From Thauera sp. 28 (GTDB taxonomy: Bacteria; Pseudomonadota; Gammaproteobacteria; Burkholderiales; Rhodocyclaceae): a stretch of 64,000 bases of DNA. A program made the position numbers and the translations under genes. Where the stretch lies: assembly GCF_000310145.2 (NCBI RefSeq), contig NZ_AMXA01000001.1, positions 310,001 to 374,000 on the forward strand, written 5' to 3'. The notes under the pieces are model-generated. The model had not been told where the DNA came from. It made no database searches and saw only the letters and a program-made list of their open reading frames with translations. Positions 8,879-17,618 of this stretch are shown here, piece by piece; within the stretch, counting starts at the first letter, position 1, and each line of letters begins with the position of its first letter.

Positions 8879-9894
8879 GCACTTTGGCCACCATCTCGCC
8901 CGAATCCCTGCGCCGCAGCGCCGCGCCCGCAACCCTGTCGCCCACGGGCCAGGCACGCTGGTCGGTGGAGGCGGTCGAAGCCCTGTTCGCGCTGCCCTTC
9001 ATGGACCTCGTGTTTCGTGCCCAGCAGGTGCATCGCGAACACTTCAACCCGAGCGAGATCCAGCTGTCGACGCTGTTGTCGATCAAGACCGGTGGCTGCG
9101 CAGAGGACTGCGGCTACTGCTCGCAGTCCGCGCACTTCGAGACCGACGTCAAGGCCGCCAAGCTGATGCCGGTAGACGAGGTGATCGCCGCCGCGCGCGC
9201 CGCCAAGGCCCAGGGCGCCAGTCGCTTCTGCATGGGCGCCGCCTGGCGCTCGCCCAAGGCGCGCGACATGGAGCGCGTCACTGCGATGGTGCGCGAGGTG
9301 AAGGCGCTCGGCATGGAAACCTGCATGACTCTGGGCATGCTCGACCAGGACCAGGCGCAGTCGCTCAAGGAGGCTGGCCTCGACTACTACAACCACAACC
9401 TCGACACCGCGCCCGAGTACTACGGCAAGGTCATCGGCACGCGCACCTACCAGGATCGCCTCGACACCCTCGACAACGTGCGCTCTGCCGGCATCAACGT
9501 GTGCAGCGGCGGCATCGTCGGCATGGGCGAGACGCGCAGCCACCGCGCTGGCCTGATCGCCCAGCTGGCCAACCTCGAGCCCTGCCCGGAGTCGGTGCCG
9601 ATCAACAACCTCGTGCCCATCCCCGGCACCCCGCTGGCCGGCGTCGATCCGATCGACCCGTTTGAGTTCGTACGCACCATCGCCGTCGCCCGCATCACCA
9701 TGCCCACCAGCTACGTGCGCCTGTCCGCCGGCCGCGAGCAGATGGACGAGGCGCTCCAGGCGCTGTGCCTGATGGCCGGCGCCAACTCGATCTTCTACGG
9801 CGACCACCTGCTTACCACCCCCAACCCGCAGACCGGCCGCGACCGCAGCCTGCTCGAACGCCTGGACATGCGCATCCAGGGCCAGGACGCCTGA
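8875..9894 (+). CDS. bioB: Biotin synthase (radical SAM)
   Basis: A 339-residue radical SAM enzyme that inserts sulfur into dethiobiotin. The CxxxCxxC iron-sulfur motif ([13 protein letters not shown]) is at about 74-81. Other BioB signatures include [43 protein letters not shown] and RLSAGRE. The start at 8875 overlaps the bioD stop by 4 bp. It is the last gene of bioAFDB; bioC and bioH are not in the window. Confidence 0.97.
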   Translation: MSTLATISPESLRRSAAPATLSPTGQARWSVEAVEALFALPFMDLVFRAQQVHREHFNPSEIQLSTLLSIKTGGCAEDCGYCSQSAHFETDVKAAKLMPVDEVIAAARAAKAQGASRFCMGAAWRSPKARDMERVTAMVREVKALGMETCMTLGMLDQDQAQSLKEAGLDYYNHNLDTAPEYYGKVIGTRTYQDRLDTLDNVRSAGINVCSGGIVGMGETRSHRAGLIAQLANLEPCPESVPINNLVPIPGTPLAGVDPIDPFEFVRTIAVARITMPTSYVRLSAGREQMDEALQALCLMAGANSIFYGDHLLTTPNPQTGRDRSLLERLDMRIQGQDA

Positions 9895-9964
9895 CAGAGC
9901 GTCGCACGGCGCGGCAATGAGCTGCGCCGTGCAGCACCACACCGTCAACCGCCCGCAGCCGCAT

Positions 9965-10042
9965 GAAACCCGCTGTACGAGCGGCGCCAGCCGCGAGGGC
10001 GTGCATGAGACCCGCTGTAGGAGCGACGCAAGTCGCGAGGGG
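9965..10042. repeat. Two tandem REP-like hairpin elements
   Basis: Two copies (9965-10000 and 10007-10042) share ACCCGCTGTA, GAGCG and GCGAGGG. The hairpin stems differ by compensating changes: GCGGC/GCCGC in the first and GCGAC/GTCGC in the second. A third copy lies inverted at 24198-24221. These resemble dispersed extragenic palindromes and abut the trailer end of the CRISPR array. Confidence 0.65.
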
Positions 10043-10095
10043 TTGCGTTTGTCAGCAGCGATCCCGGCAGCCATGCCCAGTACTGCGACCATCTA

Positions 10096-10160
10096 TTTCT
10101 GAGCTGCCTAAGCGGCAGTGATCACCGGTACCGGCGGCTGGCTCGACATCCAGAATTTCT
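10096..10160 (-). CRISPR. Leader-distal CRISPR remnant: terminal repeat, one 32-nt spacer and the edge of the next repeat
   Basis: The repeat at 10096-10123 differs from the array consensus at one base in the hairpin loop (plus-strand CTAAGCGG instead of CTACGCGG), as expected of a terminal repeat. A 32-nt spacer (10124-10155) follows, then the first 5 nt of the next repeat, where the insertion sequence interrupts the array. On the array's transcribed (minus) strand this is the oldest unit. Confidence 0.92.
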
Positions 10161-10300
10161 GGGTATTCGGAAAAGGCTGTTGATTCGGCGTTGTAGGTCA
10201 GCATCTACATTTCAATTTTGATTTCGTAGATTGATGTTGACAGCCTGCATTCTTGGCGTTAGAGTTCATGTCAGGTGCTGAACACACCTTGTCAGGCGGA

Positions 10301-10330
10301 AGCCGCTCCCGAAAGTCAAAGCGGCTTTTT
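10301..10330 (+). terminator. Intrinsic terminator inside the IS left end
   Basis: The stem AGCCGCT/AGCGGCT with a 12-nt loop is followed by a T-run. Two weaker hairpins lie upstream (about 10197-10242 and 10273-10289). It could insulate the element from outside transcription or end a short RNA from the IS tip. Confidence 0.7.
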
Positions 10331-10335
10331 CACGT

Positions 10336-10461
10336 CCATAGGTTTTGCGTTGCCCCGTGATGCGGGACAATAGCGGTCTATGGCCGGGTAGCGCGCAGCT
10401 ATACAAGACCCTTCGGGGGAAATCTGCGGGCGGTCCTGACACCGTGTTCAAGTACCCGGCC
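10336..10461 (+). ncRNA. C4-like antisense RNA upstream of the Bro-N gene
   Basis: A compact folded RNA is predicted. CCATAG (10336-10341) pairs with CTATGG (10378-10383) around a hairpin TTGCCCCG/CGGGACAA. Next to it, GGCCGGGTA (10382-10390) pairs perfectly with TACCCGGCC (10453-10461) around inner hairpins, one with a TTCG loop. Another hairpin (CGGT/ACCG, 10431-10444) exposes CCTGAC. TCCTGACA (10434-10441) is an exact complement of 10494-10501, which covers the Shine-Dalgarno AGGAGG of the next gene. In phages P1 and P7 the C4 RNA sits upstream of the antirepressor operon and blocks a ribosome site in this way. Family assignment is by architecture, not by a covariance search. Confidence 0.6.
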
Positions 10462-10508
10462 GCCTCTCTGAACAAGGGGCGAAATTGAACGAATGTCAGG
10501 AGGCCATC

Positions 10509-11234
10509 ATGGCTAGTCAAAATCTTCTCTCTGTGGGTGCCACTTCCAGCGACACCCCTCACCAGACCTTCAACTTCGACCACCTGCCAGTGCGCACCGT
10601 CAACCGCGACGGTGAAATCTGGTTCATCGCAGCGGATGTTTGCGCTGCGCTTGAGATCGTCAGCTCTCGGCAAGCAGTTGGCCGCCTCGATGATGACGAG
10701 AAGGGTGTATGCACTGTATCCACCCCCGGCGGTCGGCAGGAAATCATGATCGTCAGCGAGTCCGGCCTATACAGCCTGATCCTGACCAGCCGCAAGGAAG
10801 AGGCCAAGCGCTTCAAGCGCTGGATCACTCACGAAGTTTTGCCAGCCATTCGCAAGACTGGCGGGTACGGCAACCAAGACCCTGAGCGCCTCAAGCTGGC
10901 GTTTGCTCTTGCCTCCGAAGTGGCTGACCAGGCCGCCCGCACGGTTTTTGAAGCGGTGATGGCGGGTGACGATGGGTGGAAGCACGACCGCTGGATGTTC
11001 TCCCTGACCTACGACCGCGACAACAAGCCAACGGTGCCTTGGGCTAAAGCCATTGACCGCGAAGCCATGGTGGTGTCACTGGCTGAATTGCCTCGCCGCC
11101 TGCTGGAGCCGAACGGCATGCTGCCCAGCAACAAAGAACTGGCCGAACTGGCTGCGGCGTGCAATCAACGCCTTGCGCAGCGCATGGCGTATGAGGCCAG
11201 CAAGGCTTCTGGAACCGGAGTAATGAAGCCTTGA
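10509..11234 (+). CDS. Bro-N (phage antirepressor-type) domain protein, IS passenger
   Basis: A 241-residue protein with an N-terminal Bro-N fold at about residues 18-120 (FNFDHLPVRTVNRDGEIWFIAADV, LDDDEKGVC, VSESGLYSLILTSRKEEAKRFKRW). VLPAIRKTGGYG at the end of the domain is typical of phage antirepressors. The C-terminal half is helical and unassigned. The start at ATG 10509 is set by AGGAGG 5 bp upstream. The stop overlaps the transposase TTG start. Phage Bro-N proteins bind DNA or inactivate repressors; what it does for an insertion sequence is unknown. Confidence 0.88.
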   Translation: MASQNLLSVGATSSDTPHQTFNFDHLPVRTVNRDGEIWFIAADVCAALEIVSSRQAVGRLDDDEKGVCTVSTPGGRQEIMIVSESGLYSLILTSRKEEAKRFKRWITHEVLPAIRKTGGYGNQDPERLKLAFALASEVADQAARTVFEAVMAGDDGWKHDRWMFSLTYDRDNKPTVPWAKAIDREAMVVSLAELPRRLLEPNGMLPSNKELAELAAACNQRLAQRMAYEASKASGTGVMKP

Positions 11235-12595
11235 CAACCCTGCCCGACAACATCCTGCACCCTCTCAAGGCCAAGATCGTGGGATTCCACGAGGAAGAGA
11301 ACGAGTACAGCTTCCAAGTGGAATACCCTGATCCGGTCATCTGCCCGAACTGCGCGGTTTACGGCGAGGTGGTGCGCTTTGGCAAGAAGGAGATGAAGTT
11401 GCGCGACCTGCCGCTGCATGGACGCTGGGTCACGCTCTGGTTGATCCGGCGCCGCTTCCTCTGCCGGGCCTGCAATGGCACGTTCAGCCCGGCCTTGCCG
11501 GAGATGGCCGAGGGCCACCGAATGACCAAACGGCTGTCCGACTACATCATCAAGGCCGCTGTGGGTCGCACCAATAGCGACGTGGGCCGCGAGGTTGGCG
11601 TGGATGAGGCGATCATCCGCAAGCTGTTCCGTGATCATGCCGAGGCGCAGAAAGGCCGCTACAAGCCTTCTGCGCCCCGTGTGCTGGGCATTGATGAGCT
11701 GTACCTGCAACGCACCTACCGCTGCGTGCTGACCAACATCGAAGAGGAAACCATCATCGACCTGTTGGAGTCGCGCACGAAGCCGCAGGTCACGGCCTAC
11801 CTGTCACGCCTCAAAGACCGCAAAGACATTGAGATTGTGTGCATGGACATGTGGAACCCCTACCGCGAGGTGGCGAAGGCATTGATGCCTGATGCCGCCA
11901 TCGTGGTGGACAAGTTCCACATCCAGCGCATGGCCAATGAGGCCATGGAGAAGATCAGGAAGGGCATCAAGGCCGGACTGTCACAGCACCGGCGCCGGGC
12001 ACTCAAGGGCGACCGAAAGCTGATGCTGATGCGTGAGCATGACCTCAGCCCCATGAACCGCATGGTGGTCGATACGTGGCTCAACCAGTTCCCAGAACTC
12101 GGTGCCGCCTACCGTCTCAAGGAAGAGTTCCTGAACATCTGGAATCTGGAAAACGAGTCTGACGCCAAGGAAGAGTACCGGCGCTGGCATTCCAGCCTGA
12201 CCCCGGAGGAGCGCCCCCAGTGGGCGCCGCTGACCACGGCAATGAGCAACTGGGAGGCGGAAATCTTCGCCTACTTCGGTGACGGAAAGCGCAATACCAA
12301 TGCCTTCACCGAGTCGATGAACCGGCAAATGAAAGACCTGAACAGGGCCGCACGGAGCATGTCGTTCGAGATGTTCCGGGCCAAGATGCTGTTCTCGGTC
12401 GAGCACAGAATGAAGCGCAAGGAAAAGCCTCGCCGGGAATCGCCCTTCACAATGGGCTATGGCGTCCCTACGGACGCTGACCTTGCACGAGAGGCACCCG
12501 CCATGGTGGACATGGGGGTGCCTATAGGGAAGCTCTTGGAGCGCTTCTTGGAGCCTCCCATCAACATCACTACACCGCCTTCGGAAGCCGGTTAG
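11231..12595 (+). CDS. ISL3-family transposase
   Basis: A 454-residue DDE transposase. The N-terminal zinc-ribbon has CPNC and CRAC pairs (residues about 36-78). A helix-turn-helix region follows, then the catalytic core with LGIDELYL (first Asp), VCMDMWNPY (second Asp region) and NAFTESMNRQMK (Glu). The length fits the family. Translation starts at TTG coupled to the passenger gene stop (TTGA); no separate Shine-Dalgarno is evident, so expression probably depends on ribosomes from the passenger gene. Confidence 0.93.
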   Translation: MTTLPDNILHPLKAKIVGFHEEENEYSFQVEYPDPVICPNCAVYGEVVRFGKKEMKLRDLPLHGRWVTLWLIRRRFLCRACNGTFSPALPEMAEGHRMTKRLSDYIIKAAVGRTNSDVGREVGVDEAIIRKLFRDHAEAQKGRYKPSAPRVLGIDELYLQRTYRCVLTNIEEETIIDLLESRTKPQVTAYLSRLKDRKDIEIVCMDMWNPYREVAKALMPDAAIVVDKFHIQRMANEAMEKIRKGIKAGLSQHRRRALKGDRKLMLMREHDLSPMNRMVVDTWLNQFPELGAAYRLKEEFLNIWNLENESDAKEEYRRWHSSLTPEERPQWAPLTTAMSNWEAEIFAYFGDGKRNTNAFTESMNRQMKDLNRAARSMSFEMFRAKMLFSVEHRMKRKEKPRRESPFTMGYGVPTDADLAREAPAMVDMGVPIGKLLERFLEPPINITTPPSEAG

Positions 12596-12633
12596 AAGTT
12601 CCCTTCATCAACCGGCTATTCCGAATACCCGAA

Positions 12634-14881
12634 TTTCTGAGCTGCCTACGCGGCAGTGATCCCGACACTCAGGTCGCGCAATGTGGTCTCACTTTTCTGA
12701 GCTGCCTACGCGGCAGTGATCGAAGGTTGAGGACCTCGATCCGACCGCTCTCTTTTCTGAGCTGCCTACGCGGCAGTGATCCATGTCGTCGCTCGCATCC
12801 TTTTGACTCGCCCTTTCTGAGCTGCCTACGCGGCAGTGATCCCTCTGCGACTGCATGGCGCCTCGCTGGTAGCTTTCTGAGCTGCCTACGCGGCAGTGAT
12901 CTCGAACTGTGTTGCCGCCTGCGCTCGCTGTTCATTCTGAGCTGCCTACGCGGCAGTGATCTGGCAATGCTCAACAAGTGAGGGCCGCGACATTTTCTGA
13001 GCTGCCTACGCGGCAGTGATCCAGATCACGCAGGACTTGAAGGCGCTCGCCAATTTCTGAGCTGCCTACGCGGCAGTGATCCCATCCACGGACTCGGTCA
13101 GTTTTTTGCCAAATTTCTGAGCTGCCTACGCGGCAGTGATCCGCGAGAACCCCCGGCGCAGACGGATTTGCATTTTCTGAGCTGCCTACGCGGCAGTGAT
13201 CCGGGCCCGGGTGGGGGGAGTAGATTTCTCGTTTTTCTGAGCTGCCTACGCGGCAGTGATCCACGCTGCTCGATCGGGCCTGGGTTCGGCTGTTTTCTGA
13301 GCTGCCTACGCGGCAGTGATCTCGGCCAGGGCTTGCAGGGTGGCTTCGGTCATTTTCTGAGCTGCCTACGCGGCAGTGATCCGACTGCGTTTGCGTCGGC
13401 TAAGACTGTTACCTTTCTGAGCTGCCTACGCGGCAGTGATCGGCATTGACCCGGCCGGCGTCGGGGGCATCCTTTTCTGAGCTGCCTACGCGGCAGTGAT
13501 CATCGCGGGTCCTTCCCAGCCCCTTCTCACGCGTTTCTGAGCTGCCTACGCGGCAGTGATCTTCGCGGGCGCGCACGATGGCGGTGCGCAGCTTTTCTGA
13601 GCTGCCTACGCGGCAGTGATCGAGCTTCACCCGAAGTTGACGGCAGCCTTGAATTTCTGAGCTGCCTACGCGGCAGTGATCTCGCTGCCGTGCCCGAGCA
13701 TCTTCCTGAGCAATTTCTGAGCTGCCTACGCGGCAGTGATCCATCCAGTACATGAAATCGCCCGGAGGAAACATTTCTGAGCTGCCTACGCGGCAGTGAT
13801 CGGAATGGATCGCGGCAAAGAACGATTCCTGCATTTCTGAGCTGCCTACGCGGCAGTGATCTCGGCGATGGTGTCTGCGCGCTGGTCTGCAGCTTTCTGA
13901 GCTGCCTACGCGGCAGTGATCGGATGCAGTCAGGGCTGCACCGCGCTGGCGAATTTCTGAGCTGCCTACGCGGCAGTGATCGTATCCGATGCCGCCCCTT
14001 TGGGAGCGTGTTCTTTCTGAGCTGCCTACGCGGCAGTGATCGTTCGCCTCGACCAGAGCGCGGGCAACCGGCGTTTCTGAGCTGCCTACGCGGCAGTGAT
14101 CCCTTGGATACCGAGCGAGGCCGCGACGGATTCTTTCTGAGCTGCCTACGCGGCAGTGATCAACATCAAGGCGGTGCTGCCCGACCCCACTCTTTTCTGA
14201 GCTGCCTACGCGGCAGTGATCAGGTTGTAATAGTCGGCGTCGGCGTTCTGATATTTCTGAGCTGCCTACGCGGCAGTGATCCACGGTGGCCGTGCGGCGC
14301 AGGGCCTCGTGGCTTTCTGAGCTGCCTACGCGGCAGTGATCTCCATGAACTCGACGTACTTGCCCATCGTGCTTTTCTGAGCTGCCTACGCGGCAGTGAT
14401 CGTAACCAAAACTGAAGGCCCGAAAGAGTTCGATTTCTGAGCTGCCTACGCGGCAGTGATCATTCCCACCGCCGCCTGACGCGGCACCCACCATTTCTGA
14501 GCTGCCTACGCGGCAGTGATCCCCGAGCAGCGCGACAGCACATCGAGCTCTTCTTTCTGAGCTGCCTACGCGGCAGTGATCATCGACAAACCCATGCACC
14601 CCAGCCTGGTCAATTTCTGAGCTGCCTACGCGGCAGTGATCCTGGGGGGCGGTGTAGCCGCGCGCGGCGAGGCTTTCTGAGCTGCCTACGCGGCAGTGAT
14701 CTGGGACACCGCGAAATCTCCGTAGCGCGAAACTTTCTGAGCTGCCTACGCGGCAGTGATCGAGGGCTACGCCACCGGCGCCACCCTCCACGATTTCTGA
14801 GCTGCCTACGCGGCAGTGATCGTAGTTCTGTAGTTGCGCCGGTTGTCGAGTAATTTCTGAGCTGCCTACGCGGCAGTGATC
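12634..14881 (-). CRISPR. Type I-F CRISPR array, 38 repeats and 37 spacers
   Basis: The 28-bp repeats recur every 60 bp without exception, giving 32-nt spacers. On the transcribed minus strand the repeat starts GATCA, folds as CTGCC/GGCAG around GCGTA, and ends in the crRNA tag CTCAGAAA, a classic I-F repeat cut by Csy4. All repeats appear identical except the one at 12934, which has a single change at its last transcribed base. Orientation follows from csy4 and the leader on the right, so the newest spacers are near 14850. I saw no duplicate spacers. With the fragment at 10096 the original array had 39 repeats and 38 spacers. Confidence 0.98.
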
Positions 14882-15012
14882 TAGACATCTGAAGCAGTAA
14901 GAGTCTAATTGTTAAAGAGAAATCATGAAACGGGTGTGTCGCACGCAATTCCTGGCAGGGGTCGTAACGCCTTGATTCCATAGCATCCCTTTCCCGTGCC
15001 AGAAAAAAGGGT
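14882..15012 (-). promoter_or_regulatory. CRISPR leader
   Basis: A 131-bp gap between csy4 and the first repeat, AT-rich next to the array. A possible promoter near the repeat on the minus strand is TTTCAT, 17 bp, TAGACT. An exact IHF consensus match lies within it. In I-F systems the leader carries crRNA transcription signals and IHF sites needed for spacer integration. Confidence 0.75.
14965..14977 (-). promoter_or_regulatory. IHF binding site in the CRISPR leader
   Basis: The minus strand reads AATCAAGGCGTTA, a full match to the IHF consensus WATCAANNNNTTR. It lies 84-96 bp from the leader-repeat junction, compatible with an upstream IHF site assisting Cas1-Cas2/3 integration. Confidence 0.6.
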
Positions 15013-15576
15013 CTAGAACCACGGAATGGTTGCGCTCGAACTGAGGCCGTAACTGCCGTAGGTGCCCTCGCGTGGCGTCGGTACGGGCTCCACGTGTTCA
15101 ATGAACAGCCTGAATCGTTGCTCCGTACTGCGGCTGGCGATCTCGATGTAGGGCAGTTCCAGCATCTCCGCCGCGCTGTCTGGAATCGCCGTTCGAGCTG
15201 TCTCTGCGTCGATCGATTTGCGGGCCATCAGGCGGCGGCGCAGGCGCTCCGGGCTGCTCTTGGCTTGAACGCGGCGCACGACGCGATGCTGTACTCCGGC
15301 CGGCACAGGCTGGACTGAGGTGATCGTGACGTGGTCGCGCATGCCTTGCATCCACCCGATCGCCATGAGCCGATCGAGACTCACACTGTTGCCATGGAGG
15401 CGCAGCCGCTGTCCGAGCGTTCGCTTGCCCAGCATGACTTCGGGGAAACTGACGCCGATGTCTTGTCCGCCGTGATCGACCAGCCCCCGGTGCAGCTTGG
15501 CGAACAGGGCGTTCATCAGGGTCGTTGCCGGAAACTCCGGGTCCGGTAGCACGGTGATGTCGATGTAGTGGTCCAT
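15013..15576 (-). CDS. cas6f: Type I-F CRISPR endoribonuclease Csy4 (Cas6f)
   Basis: A 187-residue pre-crRNA endonuclease that cuts 3' of the repeat hairpin and stays bound to the crRNA 3' end. Catalytic His29 (KLHRGL) and Ser148 (IASRS) fall at the same positions as in the Pseudomonas enzyme. The arginine-rich helix that grips the RNA stem lies at about 98-120 (R102, R115 and R119 present). The C-terminal YGLSSSATIPWF is the family signature. Last cas gene, 2 bp after csy3. Confidence 0.97.
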   Translation of the reverse strand: MDHYIDITVLPDPEFPATTLMNALFAKLHRGLVDHGGQDIGVSFPEVMLGKRTLGQRLRLHGNSVSLDRLMAIGWMQGMRDHVTITSVQPVPAGVQHRVVRRVQAKSSPERLRRRLMARKSIDAETARTAIPDSAAEMLELPYIEIASRSTEQRFRLFIEHVEPVPTPREGTYGSYGLSSSATIPWF

Positions 15577-15578
15577 GT

Positions 15579-16598
15579 TCAGCCCGCCTCGCCAAAGACC
15601 CCGCCGCGCACCAAGGTGGCAATGACGAAGTGCTGCTGCTCCACGGGCGGGGTCTGGTCCTTGATGATCCAGTTGTCGAGCAGGTTGTAGAAGTCGAGCT
15701 TCTGTTTGGGCTGGCGGTAGGCCTTGCCCTGGGTGGTGACGGAGCCGTAGGGTTCGATGGCAATCGGCCCCATTTCGTCGGCGCCTTCGTACCAGGTGTC
15801 GATGGTGCGCAGGGCGTTGCCGATCTTCTGGGAGTGGATGCCGGCGATGTTGCTGACATGGTAGAGCGTCTTGCTCTTGTCGCCACGGCCACGGTCGAGG
15901 ATGAGCTCCTGCGACGGGAAGACTTCCTGCCCGGCGCCGATGCGGACGAAGGCGGTGACTTGCAGCAGCACGTGTTGCTGCCCAGCCAGGCCATCGGTGA
16001 TCAGGCGGGCGAGGCTATCGAGCGCGCCAGTGGCTTCGGCGGGGGCGTTGAAGCTGCGCAGCGGGAGCGCCAGGGCATCGAAGGTCCAGGTGTCCTGTGG
16101 TGCACCGCTCACCAGATGGGCGATCCGCACTTCCACCTGCTCCGCGCCGATGCGGTTGCGCCACAGGAAGCGGCCGTTGGCGAGGTTGAAGGCGTAGCGC
16201 CGGCCGAGTTCGCCGAAGCCCTGCGTATCTGCGTAGCCGCGCACGGTGTCGAGCAGCTTGTTCAGGTACTCCGCGTCATTGCACGCGGACGGCTTGCCGG
16301 TACCACCCAGTACGCGCAGCGTGAACACCATCTTCAAGGTGTCGGCGCTACTGGGTAGTGCGGCGACATCGACGGTTTGCAGGTTGGGGTTTTCGATTGC
16401 GGCGTCGAGCTTCGCGGGATCCTGATCCTTGGTCTTCAGCCGGTTGGAGATGGTGCCGCGCACGGACTTCTCGCGGATCGACACGGCGTGCCAGTCGTTG
16501 GCGGTGTCACGTTGATCCCAGTTGCCGGCGTAGAACAGGGCGTCGGACGGGTCGAGTTTGCGTTCGAAGGCGAGCACGGAAGCGGTCTTGAGCGTCAT
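15579..16598 (-). CDS. csy3: Type I-F CRISPR backbone protein Csy3 (Cas7f)
   Basis: A 339-residue Cas7-family protein. Six copies normally coat a 32-nt spacer in the Csy surveillance complex, each spanning 6 nt and flipping out every sixth base. Typical segments are [38 protein letters not shown] and VFTLRVLGG. It lies between csy2 (33 bp upstream) and csy4 and is intact. Confidence 0.96.
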   Translation of the reverse strand: MTLKTASVLAFERKLDPSDALFYAGNWDQRDTANDWHAVSIREKSVRGTISNRLKTKDQDPAKLDAAIENPNLQTVDVAALPSSADTLKMVFTLRVLGGTGKPSACNDAEYLNKLLDTVRGYADTQGFGELGRRYAFNLANGRFLWRNRIGAEQVEVRIAHLVSGAPQDTWTFDALALPLRSFNAPAEATGALDSLARLITDGLAGQQHVLLQVTAFVRIGAGQEVFPSQELILDRGRGDKSKTLYHVSNIAGIHSQKIGNALRTIDTWYEGADEMGPIAIEPYGSVTTQGKAYRQPKQKLDFYNLLDNWIIKDQTPPVEQQHFVIATLVRGGVFGEAG

Positions 16599-16631
16599 GG
16601 TCTGGATTCCTTTCAGTTGAGGTTCTGCGAT

Positions 16632-17618
16632 TCAGGCGGACTGCAGGGATGCGAAGTCGTTGTGGCAGCGGTACAGGCCCGCGGCCGGGTCGGTGCTGGC
16701 GTACCAAAGGAGTTGCTCGGCGTTGTCCAGGCGGTGCGGGCTGACCCACTGGCCGATGGAGTACAGGCTTTCGACGAAACGGAAGGGCGTGTCGTGGTCG
16801 CGCGCGCTTTGGACTTCGCCCGCAGGCAACAGCTCGGACAGCGCGCCAAAGCCGACGGGGATGGGCACGATCCAGCCCGGCCGTGGCTCGGGTTTCCACT
16901 CGACCTTTACCGTTGTGGCGGATGCGCCATCGGATTCAGTGTCTGGCCGAACCGGCCGCCAGTTGAAGCGCGACAGATCGAGCAGGGCATCCAGCGCGGT
17001 CGTCTCCGGTGCGGCTGCGCGCAGTTGATCGAGGCGCGCATGCAGCAGATCGTCCCGGCACACCAGTGCGAAGCCCGGCAGCCAGTGGCGGCGCAGATGG
17101 CGGAAGCGGCGGCGAACGTCCTCGGCATCGTCGCCGAAGCGCAGCACCGCCGGGCGACTGCGCCAGTCGCTGCTGGGCAGCACGCTGCCGCCCGCGATGC
17201 GCATGCCGGCCAGTTCATGGGCGACGGTTTGGGCGATGGCGTCGTGCGCGCGTTCGTCGAGTTCGACGAAGCCGCCGCTGATGCCGAAGATCAGCGTGAT
17301 CTCCATGTGCATGCGGCCTTCCTCGACGATGGCCGCGCTGCCACCGTCCTTGCCCACCGGGTTGCGCGTCAGGCGAAAGGCCTTCACATAGCCGCCCTCG
17401 GTGACCTGTTCATCGAAGTCATGGCAGATCACGCCGACACTGTCGAAGGCAAGCGGCAAGTCGTGCGGTTCCAGCTTGCGGGCGAGCGCCCACATCAGGC
17501 CGAGGAAGGCCGTCATCGAGGGGAAACCGTGAGTCAGCGGGCTGGAGATGGCGTTGGCGTTCTGCACGCGCAGGCGCGGCAGGATCAGCAGGCCGTCGCT
17601 ATGGGGCAAGGTATTCAT
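16632..17618 (-). CDS. csy2: Type I-F CRISPR protein Csy2 (Cas5f)
   Basis: A 328-residue Cas5-family subunit that caps the 5' tag of the crRNA together with Csy1. The N-terminus LLILPRLRVQNANAISSPL and the FPSMTAFLGLMWAL segment are characteristic. A longer in-frame start at 17693 would run into csy1. The ATG at 17618 overlaps the csy1 stop as ATGA and gives the family-typical start MNTLPHSDG. Confidence 0.94.
   Translation of the reverse strand: MNTLPHSDGLLILPRLRVQNANAISSPLTHGFPSMTAFLGLMWALARKLEPHDLPLAFDSVGVICHDFDEQVTEGGYVKAFRLTRNPVGKDGGSAAIVEEGRMHMEITLIFGISGGFVELDERAHDAIAQTVAHELAGMRIAGGSVLPSSDWRSRPAVLRFGDDAEDVRRRFRHLRRHWLPGFALVCRDDLLHARLDQLRAAAPETTALDALLDLSRFNWRPVRPDTESDGASATTVKVEWKPEPRPGWIVPIPVGFGALSELLPAGEVQSARDHDTPFRFVESLYSIGQWVSPHRLDNAEQLLWYASTDPAAGLYRCHNDFASLQSA

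Larger units (their letters stand above)
10161..12630 (+). mobile_element. ISL3-family insertion sequence with Bro-N passenger gene, 2,470 bp
   Basis: The terminal inverted repeats begin GGGTATTCGGAA and match at 21 of the first 24 positions. An 8-bp direct repeat GAATTTCT flanks both ends exactly (10153-10160 and 12631-12638), the target-duplication length known for ISL3 elements. The element contains a leading terminator, a structured RNA, a Bro-N gene and the transposase, all read rightwards. It entered the CRISPR array at a spacer-repeat junction. The perfect duplication and intact ORFs suggest a recent insertion. Confidence 0.95.

Noticed and set aside
9917-10102. Small ORF after bioB
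   Set aside because: It consists of translated REP-like repeats and CRISPR trailer and lacks a ribosome site.
13409-14791. 460-residue minus-strand ORF with DHCRVGSSE repeats
   Set aside because: It is the conceptual translation of CRISPR repeats; the 60-bp period is a multiple of three, so frames stay open. The ORFs at 12669-13264 and the plus-strand ones with FLSCLRGSD have the same cause.
12634-14881. Self-targeting spacers against genes in this window
   Set aside because: None was recognised by eye; this was not an exhaustive comparison, and a search of all 38 spacers against the genome is needed to decide.
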